DNA of 64,000 nt from assembly GCA_014607495.2 (NCBI GenBank), contig CP053156.1, positions 3,100,001 to 3,164,000 on the forward strand, given 5' to 3'. Position 1 is the first letter of the stretch; each line of letters opens with the position of its first letter. The notes under the pieces are model-generated. The model worked only from the letters and a program-made list of their open reading frames with translations. It was not told the DNA's origin and ran no database searches. This DNA comes from Carposina sasakii (Eukaryota; Arthropoda; Insecta; Lepidoptera; Carposinidae). Made by a program: the position numbers and the translations under genes. Of the stretch, positions 12,500 through 23,495 are shown in pieces.

Positions 12500-13610
12500 C
12501 AGGGTGTAACAAAAGGGGTATGTTAAACAAAATGTTATAAAAGAGCCACTAAGTAAGTACTTATATTAAAACCTATCTTGACTCATAAATCCATCTTTAT
12601 TTTTGTACGTACCTTGAAGGTATCAATAACTTGGGAATTATCTTGAAAATAAAAATAATATGATGATAACGAATAATATTAAAAAGGTATTAGAATAGTG
12701 GAAGTTAATATTATAGTTATTCTATGAAACGGACTCTACCTAGATAATTAATCTCTCGAAAATACTTTTCTACCCGCATGTCCAGACAGTGTAATTACAG
12801 TACCTATAAAATTACTTTACATATGACCCAAGGCTATCTAGGCTTCAATACACTAGGATATCTTTTTTGGTGTTAGGCGCTAGGTTAGAAAGGTCAAGGC
12901 TAGGTGATAAAATTTAGCTAGCTATTATGGGTAGGTTACCTTCCAACCAACTAGGTAGATATCTATACAGGGTGTAGAAAAAAGGAGCACTAATACTTAA
13001 CGGTCTTATAGACCTGCTGATGGGTAATGTATCCAGAAAATTGGAGACCAGAAATCACATGTTTATTTTTCCAGATACCTAGTATGGAGAAATTCTGAAA
13101 CAACTCAGGAATGTTCATATAATCTTGAAAAATAAATACTCATGTCATTCTATAAGACTCATAAGTGTTAGTCCTCCTTTTTTCTACATCCTGTATACAA
13201 CCACATGTACTACTACGTACTACCTTCTACTTATTATATTGCTAACTTCACTCTGTAATAGAGGCATGATGATTTGAACTAGCGCAGGTACAACAGGTAG
13301 CTTAATGTCCTAATGCCCTTGAATAGCAAGCTATAGGTAGGTATTTAGTTGCGACCGGCTTTATTTTCTAGGTCTAGGACTAATTGAATGTTACAAAACA
13401 AAATGCTATGTAAACAGCCGACTATAGACATTGGAGACAATCTTTGTTTTTTCAATTGGCATGGAGAACTCCTTAACATCTCAGGAATGTTCATATAATT
13501 TTGAAAAATAAACGTATGTGATTTCGCTTCTCCAATTTAGTGGATAGGTACTCTATAGTGAGCTCTTTTTATAGTGTTCCCCTTAATATATGCCCTCTCG
13601 TTACACCCTG
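12500..13610. mobile_element. MITE of the CAGGGTGTAAC family, interrupted by a second copy
   Basis: The left end CAGGGTGTAACAAAAGGGG and right end CTCGTTACACCCTG are inverted and TA-flanked. Family members are normally about 260 bp; this one spans 1.1 kb because other DNA, including the copy at 12968-13193, lies between the ends. That both ends belong to one original insertion is inference. Confidence 0.6.
12968..13193. mobile_element. MITE of the CAGGGTGTA family (226 bp), nested
   Basis: Starts CAGGGTGTAGAAAAAAGG and ends TTTTTCTACATCCTG with TA on either side. The interior shows the family's near-palindromic layout around AATCACATG and CAGGAATGTTCATATAAT. Confidence 0.8.
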
Positions 13611-13959
13611 TATAAGTCGATAACCGCGACTGTGTGCACCAATTTCTAAATCTACTTATTATTATTATCTGTCTGTGTGTGCACGCTTATCTCGGAAACG
13701 GCTGAACCGATTTCGATGCAGTTTTCATGTAAAGTTTATATTGTATGACAGGTCCATATCACAATTTAACATATCAAGAATACTTTTTATATAGCCCAAA
13801 AATGTTTTCTATCCCGGATAATTGATTATATGTATGTATGTATGACATTTTCCGCGTTGTTGTTTTATCTGGGATAGTAAAAAGTAGCCTACCTGCACAA
13901 TATATTCCTGAAAACTGATCGAAATCGGTTCAGTCGCGGGCGGTCCATTATATATAATC

Positions 13960-15820
13960 CACATTTGGAACTCGTAGCGGGCATGTTCACTCACGTTAAT
14001 GTAGCTATCTATATGGTCACTTGCTGAAACGATCGACATGTAAGGATATCAGTGTGAATGAAAGGTCTGTTTGTCTTTGCGTTTGTGCATTAAGAAAGAT
14101 TACAGATTTAACGGGATAAATTTGGGGAAATACGGGTAAAGATATTCTCTTCTTTAAAGATAGAGAGAATAGGCACTTTCTAGGCAAACATGTACCACCT
14201 TAGGCCGCATCTTGCTTAACATCAGACACAATGGCGGTCAAATTTTTGCCTAGCTAATTGTAAAAAAAAACTCCGCTACACTTCTCTCCTTCGGTATTCT
14301 GTTCTTCTCTTTGTGTACAAAATAGTCACAGCCATCCGTTACTCCATTATCCAAAATGTCACCAGTGGTCGAGGTTACGCATTTAGGTATTGATTCCGTT
14401 CATGACTGTACCACGTGACGGCATGCTCCTCGTGACTAGTTTTAGTTTCTTTCACGGACTTTCATGGTAATGTCACAGCCGAAAGTGCTATTTGTATGAT
14501 ATTATTTTTATTATAGACTTCAATAAGCATGTCTTAAGATGCTTGGCTCTCTTCTCTAGTGTGGCTACAGAATCAGCCTTGCTGGAGCTGGTATTGAATT
14601 TGAATACTTATTAGATAATGTAACGTCGTTGCATTGATGTCTGTTGTCTTAACAAAATAGGAAACCTTCAGTTTGCATGTTCGTGAAATCACGTGATCAA
14701 GTGTAACCGCTATCGATGGAAATGTTGTAACAACTTTGCGAACTTCTCTATCGCTTGCAAATTGTTACAGCAGCTTGGTGCTGATTCTATTATTATGTCA
14801 TATGATTTCAAGCCAATGGCTTAAAAGACAGGCTCACTTACCACCTAACCACTAAAGTGCTTATTATAATGCTGAGAAAGTGATTTCAATAATGAATATA
14901 TACCACAATAGTTGATATCGTATGTCTCTGAAATGATCCGTAATGTGATATGTATCGGGGAAAGCATAGATTCTGCAGTGCGATTACAACACATTGCCAA
15001 TACTAGCTTTGACTTTTACTTCGCTAGCTTAGTTTTGTTGGAGGTTTCGATTGGGCGTCAAGTCTTAGGTTTCTTCAATCAACCCAGGTTTTTGGAAGCG
15101 ATGTTATTAGTGGGGAAGGCAAGCATTTAAATATCGTATTATTTAATGGAAAGAGTTAAAATGCAGTTAAAGGTTGTATGTTAACTGTACGATTGTTTAT
15201 TTGGAGCCAAAATATACATCAACTTGTAGGTAAACAAGGAAATGCTTTGCTTCCTTTAAAATAATTGCAACTAGTTATGCCAGGTAGGCGGCCAAATTCT
15301 TGGTAATATGAGTTTCGAATGAAACTATATTTCGTCGACCCCATAAATAATGGCTATGCAATCTTTTGGAGGTTGGCTTAATTTTTTAAGTAACTAAATA
15401 AGTAGGTATAACATGGAAAGTTATTCCATTGCTCATATTGGTTGGGCTACGTAATAAAACATTTCGACTAAGTTACTTATCATGCCTAAAACTGACCTAC
15501 TTGATCCGGTTAGATGATTCGCAACGTAATATTAGCGATAATATCTAAATGTTATGTTACCATTTTAAAAATATGAATAATGATGAGAATGCGAATACTT
15601 AGTTACTACTACCAAAGACTTTGATAAGGTTCTCTTATAGTACCTACTTGTGGTACTACCAACTAATATCTCTTCTCCACCAAATACGCGACTTTCATGA
15701 AATATACGCAGAGTCCCTGTCGCAGGACAAGTAACTAGACCAATTATTATTACAACACTTCACACAATCTCATTATTTCATTCCAAATAACATTTTTTTT
15801 TTGGAGGTTGGTTAAATTGC
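13960..15820. other. Non-coding stretch, no gene seen
   Basis: Besides the repeat at 14155-14243 I find no feature. A 72-codon open stretch at 14912-15130 has no recognisable motif. Confidence 0.4.
14155..14243 (-). repeat. Dispersed repeat shared with 23043-23112
   Basis: GAATAGGCACTTTCTAGGCA, ACATGTACCACCTTAGGCC and GCATCTTGCTTAACATCAG are the inverse of 23043-23112, which lies in intron 2 of the acetyltransferase gene. Confidence 0.75.
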
Positions 15821-15824
15821 GGGT

Positions 15825-16015
15825 CTAAAATACATCGGCTCCATCTCCGTCCACGCATGTCGTAAGAGTCGACTAAGGAACTCGGGCGTTCTCTCAAGCG
15901 ATCTCGGGACTGATCATAGACATCTGACCCCTCTAATGCTAAACGTGATAATAGGATCCCTTTATGGTCCTGCAGTTCTGGCTATCCCATTTCGGGAACA
16001 CAGTTCATGTGTGTT
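15825..16015 (+). repeat. Dispersed repeat family A
   Basis: ATACATCGGCTCCATCTCCG, AGAGTCGACTAAGGAACTCG, TTCTCTCAAGCGATC, CTGACCCCTCTAATGCTAAA and TTTCGGGAACACAG, in family order. Confidence 0.75.
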
Positions 16016-16629
16016 AAGTTATGTTATTATGATTAAAAATTTTAGGTAAAACAATTTCAGGACTTAATCTACGATCTGCGAATTTGATCTCGATCTCTTG
16101 TACAGCAATCGGCTGTACGTACCCACCTATGTAGGGTAATGCATCAATGCCATCATTCCTCACGTATAATAGCCAGTCAGTAAGCTTATGCGTTCAAGAT
16201 GCGTGCACATCTAGGTAAGCCCAACAGGTTTGTCCCTAAAGCCTCTAAGGGAATACGCCTGGCGTGCAGTGCAGTGACCCCTATTGTCCGAGCAACAATC
16301 GTCTAGCTGGTACTGTTTATAATTGTGGCGCTGGCGTGATATCAGACGAAACCATCTGCCACTCCATTCATCCTAGTCACGCCTCGCGAGCTTTGAAAAT
16401 CGATAAATGCCTTTTTGTAGTCAGCGAGGTTGTCGATAGTGTCTATCGATATCATAGTTTTGTTATAGGAATTAAACGGCCATGTAAATGTGTTAATTTT
16501 AGAGCCAACGTATAATTTTGGTTTCAAAAAGAACATTCCACGATCCAAAATTGGCTCGTTTTGACCCAGTAGGGTCACACACACATACTTTATAGCACGC
16601 CGCCGCCGTTTAGAAATATGCGCTTTTTA

Positions 16630-17201
16630 AGCGTCCCCGAGACGGTCATTTGCGAATGACAATGTTTACGTGAATGATCGTTTCAAATGATGGCAAATTG
16701 AAGCTTCGATTCAAGGCGCGTCATTCGCGCATGCCTCAGTTGTCGCTGAACGGGGACGCGGCAAAAATTGTGTTGATTTATTTATATAATCAAAGAGGAT
16801 AATGATTTCAAATGCAGACATGGCGTTTTTGGCAATAACTTTTGCTGTCTCTAAAAAAAAGAAAAAACCAGACGTTGGTCCAAGGAATGGTACAAATTAA
16901 GATATCGATTCACTCATGAGCATTTACAAAGAACTCTGCACGAAACGGAGCCGGATGACTATAAAAATTTCCATTTGAATGAACCAAGATTCATTTGAGA
17001 CATTATTATGAATAACTAAACGATTGTCATTTGTCGTCAATATCTGTCAATACACGGCGCGTCAATTGCCTTTATTCGCGGTCAATAACGTAGTCATATT
17101 GACAATGGCTTCAATTGATATGCGTAAACGGTCAATTTTCGTATCAATTGGCGTCATACACGTAAATATTGTCATTCGCAAATTACCGTCTCAGGGACGC
17201 T
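16630..17201. mobile_element. PIF/Harbinger-like MITE (572 bp, TTA target duplication)
   Basis: Ends are inverted over about 45 bases (AGCGTCCCCGAGACGGTCAT at the left). TTA is found immediately outside on each side (16627-16629, 17202-17204), the 3-bp duplication typical of PIF/Harbinger. There is no transposase. The right third is packed with TCAAT motifs. Confidence 0.75.
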
Positions 17202-17548
17202 TTACAAAACCAACAGCACCAAGGGTCCACAGACCTCTATAATGAACTTTACTATGCTAAACGTGGCTTTAGATCTCCTTCATGATTCTGCCGGTTACTA
17301 TTTTGGGAACCCAGCCATGTGTACCTATCTATGTACTATGTAATTATTAGTACCTAGCGAAGGGGGTAGTTACAAATTACTAACAGTCAAAACATACCGA
17401 TCATGAGATACTTTGTATTTCTCAGATGTTTTCATACAAAATTATAAAATTGGGAGTTAAAAAATCCGAAATTCTTTTTGATTTCTAGTATTGGAAATGG
17501 CCATGTGTTCTTGTAATTTAGGGAAAATCTTTAGGATTTAGTAGGAAC

Positions 17549-17760
17549 TAGTGGACGCCCGCGACTTCGTCCGCGTGGACTGCAGAATCAACGAAATATC
17601 AAAATTATCCGAGATAAAAACATTTAACCGGGGATAATAAGTAGCTTAGATACGAGTATGTTAAGTGGGATCTGTCATAACATATTCCTGAAAATTGCAT
17701 CCAAATCGGTCTAGCCGTGTCTGAGATTACAATTGTAAAGTGAGTTACAATTTTATTATA
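17549..17760 (+). repeat. Dispersed repeat family B (starts ACTAGTGGACGCCCGCGAC)
   Basis: Sharp left end ACTAGTGGACGCCCGCGACT, then CGCGTGGACTGCAGAA, TTATCCGAGATAAAAACA and AATCGGTCTAGCCG. Family B recurs in both orientations; I cannot assign it to a named element. Confidence 0.75.
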
Positions 17761-18690
17761 TGTTATTAATATATATAGTTATATGTAGATGTATTTTAAG
17801 TTTAGCAGCCTTCTGCTAACTGAACCTATAAATTAGTCATGGTGTGACTCAGAAACCAATATTATGCTAGACAATCAAATGTGTATACATTATGAACATA
17901 CAATGATATCTAGGTATGTATGATGTTTTAAAACACTTCCTCATCAATGGCCCCGTATTTATATGTATATTACTGTCCTGAATCATTAGACATTATACAT
18001 ACCTACTTATTAACAGTTTTTTAGAGAGCTTCCCGGTGCAATCGAAATGGGTTTCGTTCGCAGGTTCTTTGGGCACCTTTGGATACCTAAGTATATTAAT
18101 TTACAATACCTGTCTTAGGGCAAATTGTTCGATCAGTAGGTACTTAAACTTAGTTAAAAAAATCCGTCAAGATATATACAGGATTAATTTTAAAACATCA
18201 ATAACCTCGCTGGACTAGATATCTCAAATCATAAACAATAACATTTGTTCTACGAGTTTTATCATAACTCAATACATTAATTAAAAATGATTTTCCAAGC
18301 TTTCATTGTACTGTCGTGATATTTGTAAGTCTATGTTTCATTCGTAGGTATACGAAAAGGTTGACGTCCGCGATCGCGCGCGCCTCAGAATTAGTACAGA
18401 CTTAAGAACATTCAGAGGTAATATTAAATTGATGTTTATTTTTGTATGAAAGTAAAATGTGATAAATGATCAAAACTCGTAGAACTAATGTTATTGTTTA
18501 TGATGGTAGCTACCTAGTCTTGCGAGGTTATTGATGTTTTAAAATTAATCCCTGTATATGTATATCTTGACTAATAGTGAACTATTAGACCTCTTACAAC
18601 AAAAAAAATACTATGAATCGTTAAATTTAGCGCCAAAAGCAATGAAATCACATCGTGTGAACAATACGATAAACAAAAAGAACACCTTAC

Positions 18691-18790
18691 CTGAGTAAGC
18701 GGCGGGGGAGGGGGGAAGACCGAGCGCACGCGCAAGTCACCGACGCAACGGATATCTCATGCCTCTACTTTAGCGGAATGTCGAAGTAGA
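18691..18790 (-). promoter_or_regulatory. Candidate CpG-rich first exon of an unseen minus-strand gene
   Basis: The minus strand reads a GC-rich, CG-rich segment (containing CCGCCGCTTACTCAG) ending in a good donor CAG/GTAAGG at 18691/18690. The surrounding 18 kb is AT-rich, so this island stands out. It contains no long open frame. The simplest reading is a non-coding first exon whose gene body runs leftward, perhaps beyond the window, making 1-18690 largely intron. Confidence 0.3.
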
Positions 18791-18881
18791 GATCAAACTT
18801 TGACGAAGAATCTGTACAACCAGAATGTCGAATATTTGGAGGTAAGATCAATTAATTACAATTAAAAGATACCATCTTAAA

Positions 18882-19108
18882 TTGGGGTTGGAGATTATAT
18901 TCCTAAAATCTACTTACCCTCTTACTGTATCCACTGACGCTGCTGGCAAGGCTCTCGGCGTCGAAGTGACGATTGAAAGCATATGGGCCCGGATCACCCC
19001 GGGATACGCATTGCCCCATAAGCCCGCTCACTTGTTCAGCAAATTAGAATACCCCAACTATAAACTGTTCACAGTTCTCCCCCAAGATCACTGCCCCAAG
19101 TATAGTTA
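18882..19108 (+). pseudogene. Possible LTR-retrotransposon RNase H remnant
   Basis: The open stretch codes for YPLTVSTDAAGKALGVEV and then KPAHLFSKLEYPNYKLF. The first resembles the D-A-S-x-x-A-x-G start of Gypsy-type RNase H, and the second resembles its KPIAYFS-L---E-NYS block. It is short, lacks the expected residues between them and could be chance. Confidence 0.35.
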
Positions 19109-19615
19109 AAGTTTTTCAGATCTCAACAGGGCTCCATCCATATAACTCTTTATCGTCTTTGATACAACGCACTGTTTGTTGTATATCGGTCTCCTAAACG
19201 TACACTGTATCACTACACAAAAATCTTAAGCATTCACCTAAGGCCCGTGAGTGAATTTGTACGGTTTCAGATGACCCGGCGGCGTGGAATTTAAATCAGA
19301 TTACGCATTTGTACTCCCAAATTTGGATAAACAATGCTTTAGGCTGGATTTTAACTTTTTTGTACTTTTATCAGCTCTGTTTCTTCCTTTTGATACCTAT
19401 CAGACACAGCATGTAAATAGGAATCCGATGTTAGATACCATCCATCACTTTCCAACTCCATTAACAAAGGGCAACATCAATAATCATATCACAATCTACA
19501 CCTGTAGATCCTTGTCGTTTAATTCACGTGTTATATAGTTAAAGTTTTTCGTATCGAAGCCGTATCACTACACAAAAATCTTAAGTTAAACGTGAGTGAA
19601 TTTGTACGCGATGGG
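19105..19615 (+). repeat. Pair of diverged direct repeats
   Basis: TATAGTTAAAGTTTTTC, then CACTACACAAAAATCTTAAG, then GTGAGTGAATTTGTACG occur in the same order at 19102-19262 and 19532-19610. Their spacing differs because the second is shorter. With the RNase H-like stretch just upstream they may be leftovers of an LTR element. Confidence 0.5.
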
Positions 19616-19888
19616 CGTGCAATGCGCGTCGCGCGCGCAGCGCTTCAAACACGACTGGTGGGCTCCGGGCTTCAACATTCGCTTTGGACCCTACACTACA
19701 CCCTGTTGATGTTGACTCATTCATGGGGTCTCACGCTGAGGTGCAGGTCGATGGACTCTGCGCCTGATTCGACGGATGCCTCATACATAACTTTGATCAA
19801 CGGAAGATGACATCTCTTGAGGAGGAAGAACCAAATAGGTACTTAAATAGGTACCTACCTATAATTACAATGCGGAAATGCTTTTATA

Positions 19889-20148
19889 CAGAGTGTAACA
19901 GAAAGGGTATGTTAAGCGAAAAGCTATATAAATAGTCCATTATAGAGAAGCTATTTCCAAAATTTAAGACTCAAAATCACATGTTTATTTCTCAAGATTG
20001 TATGAAAATTCCTGAGTTGTTTAGGAATTCTCCATACTATCTGGAAAAATAAAGATGTGATTTCGAGTCTGAAATTTTGTGGGTAGGTTCCTTTTAGCTG
20101 GCTATTTACATAGCTTTTCGCTTAACATACCCCCTTTGTTACATCCTG
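19889..20148. mobile_element. MITE of the CAGGGTGTAAC family (260 bp)
   Basis: Starts CAGAGTGTAACAGAAAGGG and ends CCCTTTGTTACATCCTG, flanked by TA. The two halves pair over most of their length (GCGAAAAGCTAT against ATAGCTTTTCGC), giving a long imperfect hairpin. Confidence 0.85.
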
Positions 20149-20459
20149 TATATTCTGAGTCATAGTCTTCATAGTCGAATTTTACATGATTCACATAGAT
20201 ACGTAGTAGGTACCAAGTAGTAGTTAGCTTACCAATTAGTAGGTACTTAGATTTCAGTACCTACCTACCTACACACATTTTATGTTGTAGTGTACACCAT
20301 CGAAAACCCGACTTTACCTACCCTATTACCATAGGATAGAGGATAGGATATTGTCTTTTGACAGGATTAATGGGATTAATCTACCTCGGGTTAAGGTATG
20401 CTCACACACATGGATATGTAGGGTGCCAAACTGCACCAAACCTATCTATATAATAGATA

Positions 20460-20962
20460 CAGGGTGTAACAAAAAAGGGTAAAAAGTGTCTAGGTTTATG
20501 TAGTTTTTTATAGACAGATATAAATTTTTCGTGACTAGCCGACTGCAGAGAATCTATCCCCAAAGTTTGAGACTCAAAATCACACGTCTATTTTTAAACA
20601 TTTATATGAACATTTTTCTTTGTCATAAACTTAGACATAAACTTTGTGAAAACTTTACTGTGTACAATAATGCATAATAGTAATAACATTCCTGAGTTAG
20701 TTAGGAATTTTCCATAGGTAGGTACTATCTGGAAAAATAAACAGCCAATTTCTATAACTGATCTTGAGGGATTTTTTGCATATCTCAGATATTCAAATTA
20801 GGAATAAAAAATCCGAGATTCTCTTTGATCTCTCATATTGAAATTGGCCGTTAGAGTCCGTTAGCATTTCTACTTAGTTTGTGTTAGAGCTTAGTGTTAG
20901 AGTCTCTTTGTGGATAGGTTCTTCATACTGGGCTATATTCATAGCCCCTTTTGTTACACCCG
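20460..20962. mobile_element. MITE of the CAGGGTGTAAC family with an inserted family E repeat
   Basis: Ends CAGGGTGTAACAAAAAAGGG and CCCCTTTTGTTACACCC. At about 500 bp it is twice the usual length; 20760-20870 is a copy of another repeat (family E) and accounts for part of the excess. Confidence 0.7.
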
Positions 20963-21387
20963 TACCGATTTGGCTGAAAATTGGTGGGGAGGTAGGTTAG
21001 AACCAGGAGACGGACATAAAATACTTTATTTCCGTGATAATTTCGACATTATGTTTTTTCTGTAGTCCACAAGTTTTTTATCAAATAGAAACCGAATAGC
21101 GAACAAGGTGAGGAACAAGAGCAATCTCTTTCGCATTTCGCTTTTAGGTTTGCGAGTGACTGACGACATGCGACAGGCCAAACAATCCCGCATTTATCTA
21201 CGAATCTTTATATTTGTACGGAATTCTATTCCAAATAACCTTACTCTACTGTGATTGTAACAAGTTTTTCGTTACATAAACGTTTGTGTAACTTTTTTAA
21301 TTTTCTACGTTTAATTCAAATTTTATTAATGGCACCCATTATTGCGTTGGAAAATTTCTACGTTTCGTTTCACACTTCCTTGTGTCT

Positions 21388-21440
21388 AGTGTCAATGTCA
21401 AACTGTCAACAAGCCTTCATTGAAATGTCAATGTCAAAGA
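21388..21440. promoter_or_regulatory. Cluster of five TGTCAA motifs upstream of the acetyltransferase/TTC21B pair
   Basis: TGTCAA occurs five times in about 50 bases, three in one tight run and two in a second, about 120 bases before the first ATG. There is no other promoter candidate as close. Assignment as a promoter-proximal element is inference from position; I see no clear TATA box. Confidence 0.3.
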
Positions 21441-21559
21441 AGTTTTTATTTTTTATTTACTTTTAGGTACATATGTACGCTGGATTTTAATGTTCTATGA
21501 GATTTTGGGGTTTCTAAAGTAAATAAAATAAACGGTAATAATAATCTAGTGCTTCAGGA

Positions 21560-23480
21560 ATGTTGACCAGGTCTAGGGCATTCTCTACAGAGGCTTTAAA
21601 AGTCATCAACGATGTTGCTAGGCAACGGTTTGTTGTGGGAGTGAAAACAGGTGCAGTAGCCAAAAAAAAAAATTATTTCAATATGTACTTATTCTAATAT
21701 ATTAGCTATATTCGAAGTAGTTACTTGCTCTATTAATAAATATTCTTCTTGTTATGCAGCTGAAGCTTTCTTAGCTTATCAGGAGAGTGGTAAAAACATA
21801 ACCTTTGTTACAACTGATGTACCTCCAGAATTTCAAGGGAAAGGTGTGGGAAAACTACTGGCGCAGGTTTGTGGGCTTCATATTTTAATTATATAAAAAA
21901 GGCACTAATATAATTTAAGTATTCGCATGATAGCTAACACCACAACTGCACCAGAAGTAAATACCTAGGTAGATTTTTGTACTTTAGATGTTAATTAAGT
22001 GTCCCTTTTTGCAATGACCTAATCGCATGATATATTAAGAATTTTTTATTGAAATTGATACAAATAACAGCGGGAGTTAATCCTTAAAAATAATTTATAC
22101 GTACACACATGAAATGAAATTAGGTAAGTACACTTACTTACCGCAGTGAAATATTTTAAAAGTAACAATGTGAAAAGAATTATGAGTTGTCTTAAAGATT
22201 ACCAATTGTTATTGTCATGTTATGAAGCATGCCATGTATTGTATTATTGTGTTTGGTTATTGTAGTTTCTTAATGTAAATTTCCCACAAAATCTGTATGA
22301 TACATATAAGTACCTAATATTTATAATAATTCACTTTTGCTTTAAGTAGTATGTAATTTGGTTATACATATTTGAAATAGTGGACAACTTGGATATAAAC
22401 CCGATTAAAATATTTATATGTTTTGTAAAAAGTCATGTTCAAAAGATTGTCTGTACCAAATTTCATCAAAATCGGTTGCGAGGTTTAAGCGGGAAAGCGT
22501 AACAGACAGACAGACAGAGTTACTTTCGCATTTATAATATTAGAGGTTAAAGTGGAAATGGGCAGGTCACACAGTCAGCTAAAGCAATAATGTACTGGTT
22601 TACCGGAGACAAAAAGAGGAAACGTGGCAGGCCAACAAGAAGATGGGATGATGAAATTAAAAGTGTGGCAGGAGGTTGCTGGACTACAATAGCAAAGGAT
22701 AGGGATCCTTTGCCTACAAAAGGCATATAAATAATTATATATGTTAAGAGCAAAAATGTATTTACAAAATAATTGTCTGAAATCTATTTTATTTATTTTA
22801 TTATTATATTATAATATTAGTTGGGATAACAATTGGAATGGTTTTGTGTCACAAAATTTTTACATATTGTGATTTTAACTTTAAGATGTATTGCTTAGTA
22901 AGGACTTTTTAGAGACAAATTAAAAATAATGTAGCCTACTTATAACCTTCTTCATTAATTTAACTCTCATATATCATATCGCCAATCCACAAACTTCATG
23001 CAATTAAGTTTTTTTTAAATTAGATATGCAAACATTTGAACGCCATCATGGCTGATGTTAAGCAAGATGCGGAGGCCTAAGGTGGTACATGTTTGCCTAG
23101 AAAGTGCCTATTCACTCTAGCTTTGAAGAGACCAATGTTGTAGTGCTCGGTAGTTGTAGGTAAATCTTTGTTTAATACTACATAAACTTATCAGTTTGAT
23201 TATAAAAAAATTATGTTCTGAAATGGAATAAAAATATAAAAATTAAAAAAAAATATCTTCCCAGTGTGACGGTGTTGATACCTAACCATATTATTATCTT
23301 ACATCAACTTCATTGTCACAAAATAATTTTATCATTGTCTTTGGTTGTTTTCAGCAAGCATTTAATCATGCAATCAGTAATAATTTAAATGTGACCTGCA
23401 AGTGTCACTTTCTGGCTAGTTTTTATGAAAAGAATGCAAATAAATTTAAGGACCTTAGAATAAAGTTTGATCTTGAATAA
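21560..23480 (+). CDS. NATD1: NATD1-like GNAT-fold N-acetyltransferase, 3 exons, 107 aa
   Basis: Exons 21560-21650, 21760-21866 and 23355-23480; the phases close (91+107+126 nt = 107 codons plus stop TAA at 23478-23480) and all four splice sites are GT/AG. The protein starts MLTRSRAFSTEALKVIND. Its middle matches the small GNAT family that includes vertebrate NATD1: a beta strand ending ITFVTTDVPPEF followed by the acetyl-CoA pyrophosphate-binding loop QGKGVGKLL (about residues 55-63), the family's Q/R-x-x-G-x-G/A motif. The last exon holds a CKCHFLASFYEKN segment like the family's C-terminal strand and helix. The length is normal for NATD1 (about 110 aa). The substrate is unknown. Intron 2 (about 1.5 kb) holds LINE and other repeat debris. 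The stop lies 15 bases before the ATG of TTC21B in the same exon, which suggests joint transcription. The gene identity is firm; the start is the first in-frame ATG and could be a few codons off. Confidence 0.85.
22545..22735 (+). pseudogene. LINE reverse-transcriptase C-terminal fragment (RTE-like)
   Basis: Shifted frames code for WKWAGHTVS and RKRGRPTRRWDDEIKSVAG followed by CWTTIAKDRD. This is the W-x-GH...RGRP--RW-D-I...W---A-DR pattern at the end of RTE-type LINE ORFs. It is disrupted by stops and frameshifts and lies in intron 2 of the acetyltransferase gene. Confidence 0.75.
23043..23112 (+). repeat. Dispersed repeat shared with 14155-14243
   Basis: CTGATGTTAAGCAAGATGCG and TAAGGTGGTACATGTTTGCC, the inverse counterpart of the 14.2 kb copy. 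The two match closely, so the copies are fairly young. Confidence 0.75.
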
Positions 23481-23495
23481 TAAAAAATCTCTAAA

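Noticed and set aside
14912..15130. 72-codon plus-strand open frame as a gene
   Set aside because: No recognisable motif, no splice partners and no homology I can name; its length is within chance for this composition.
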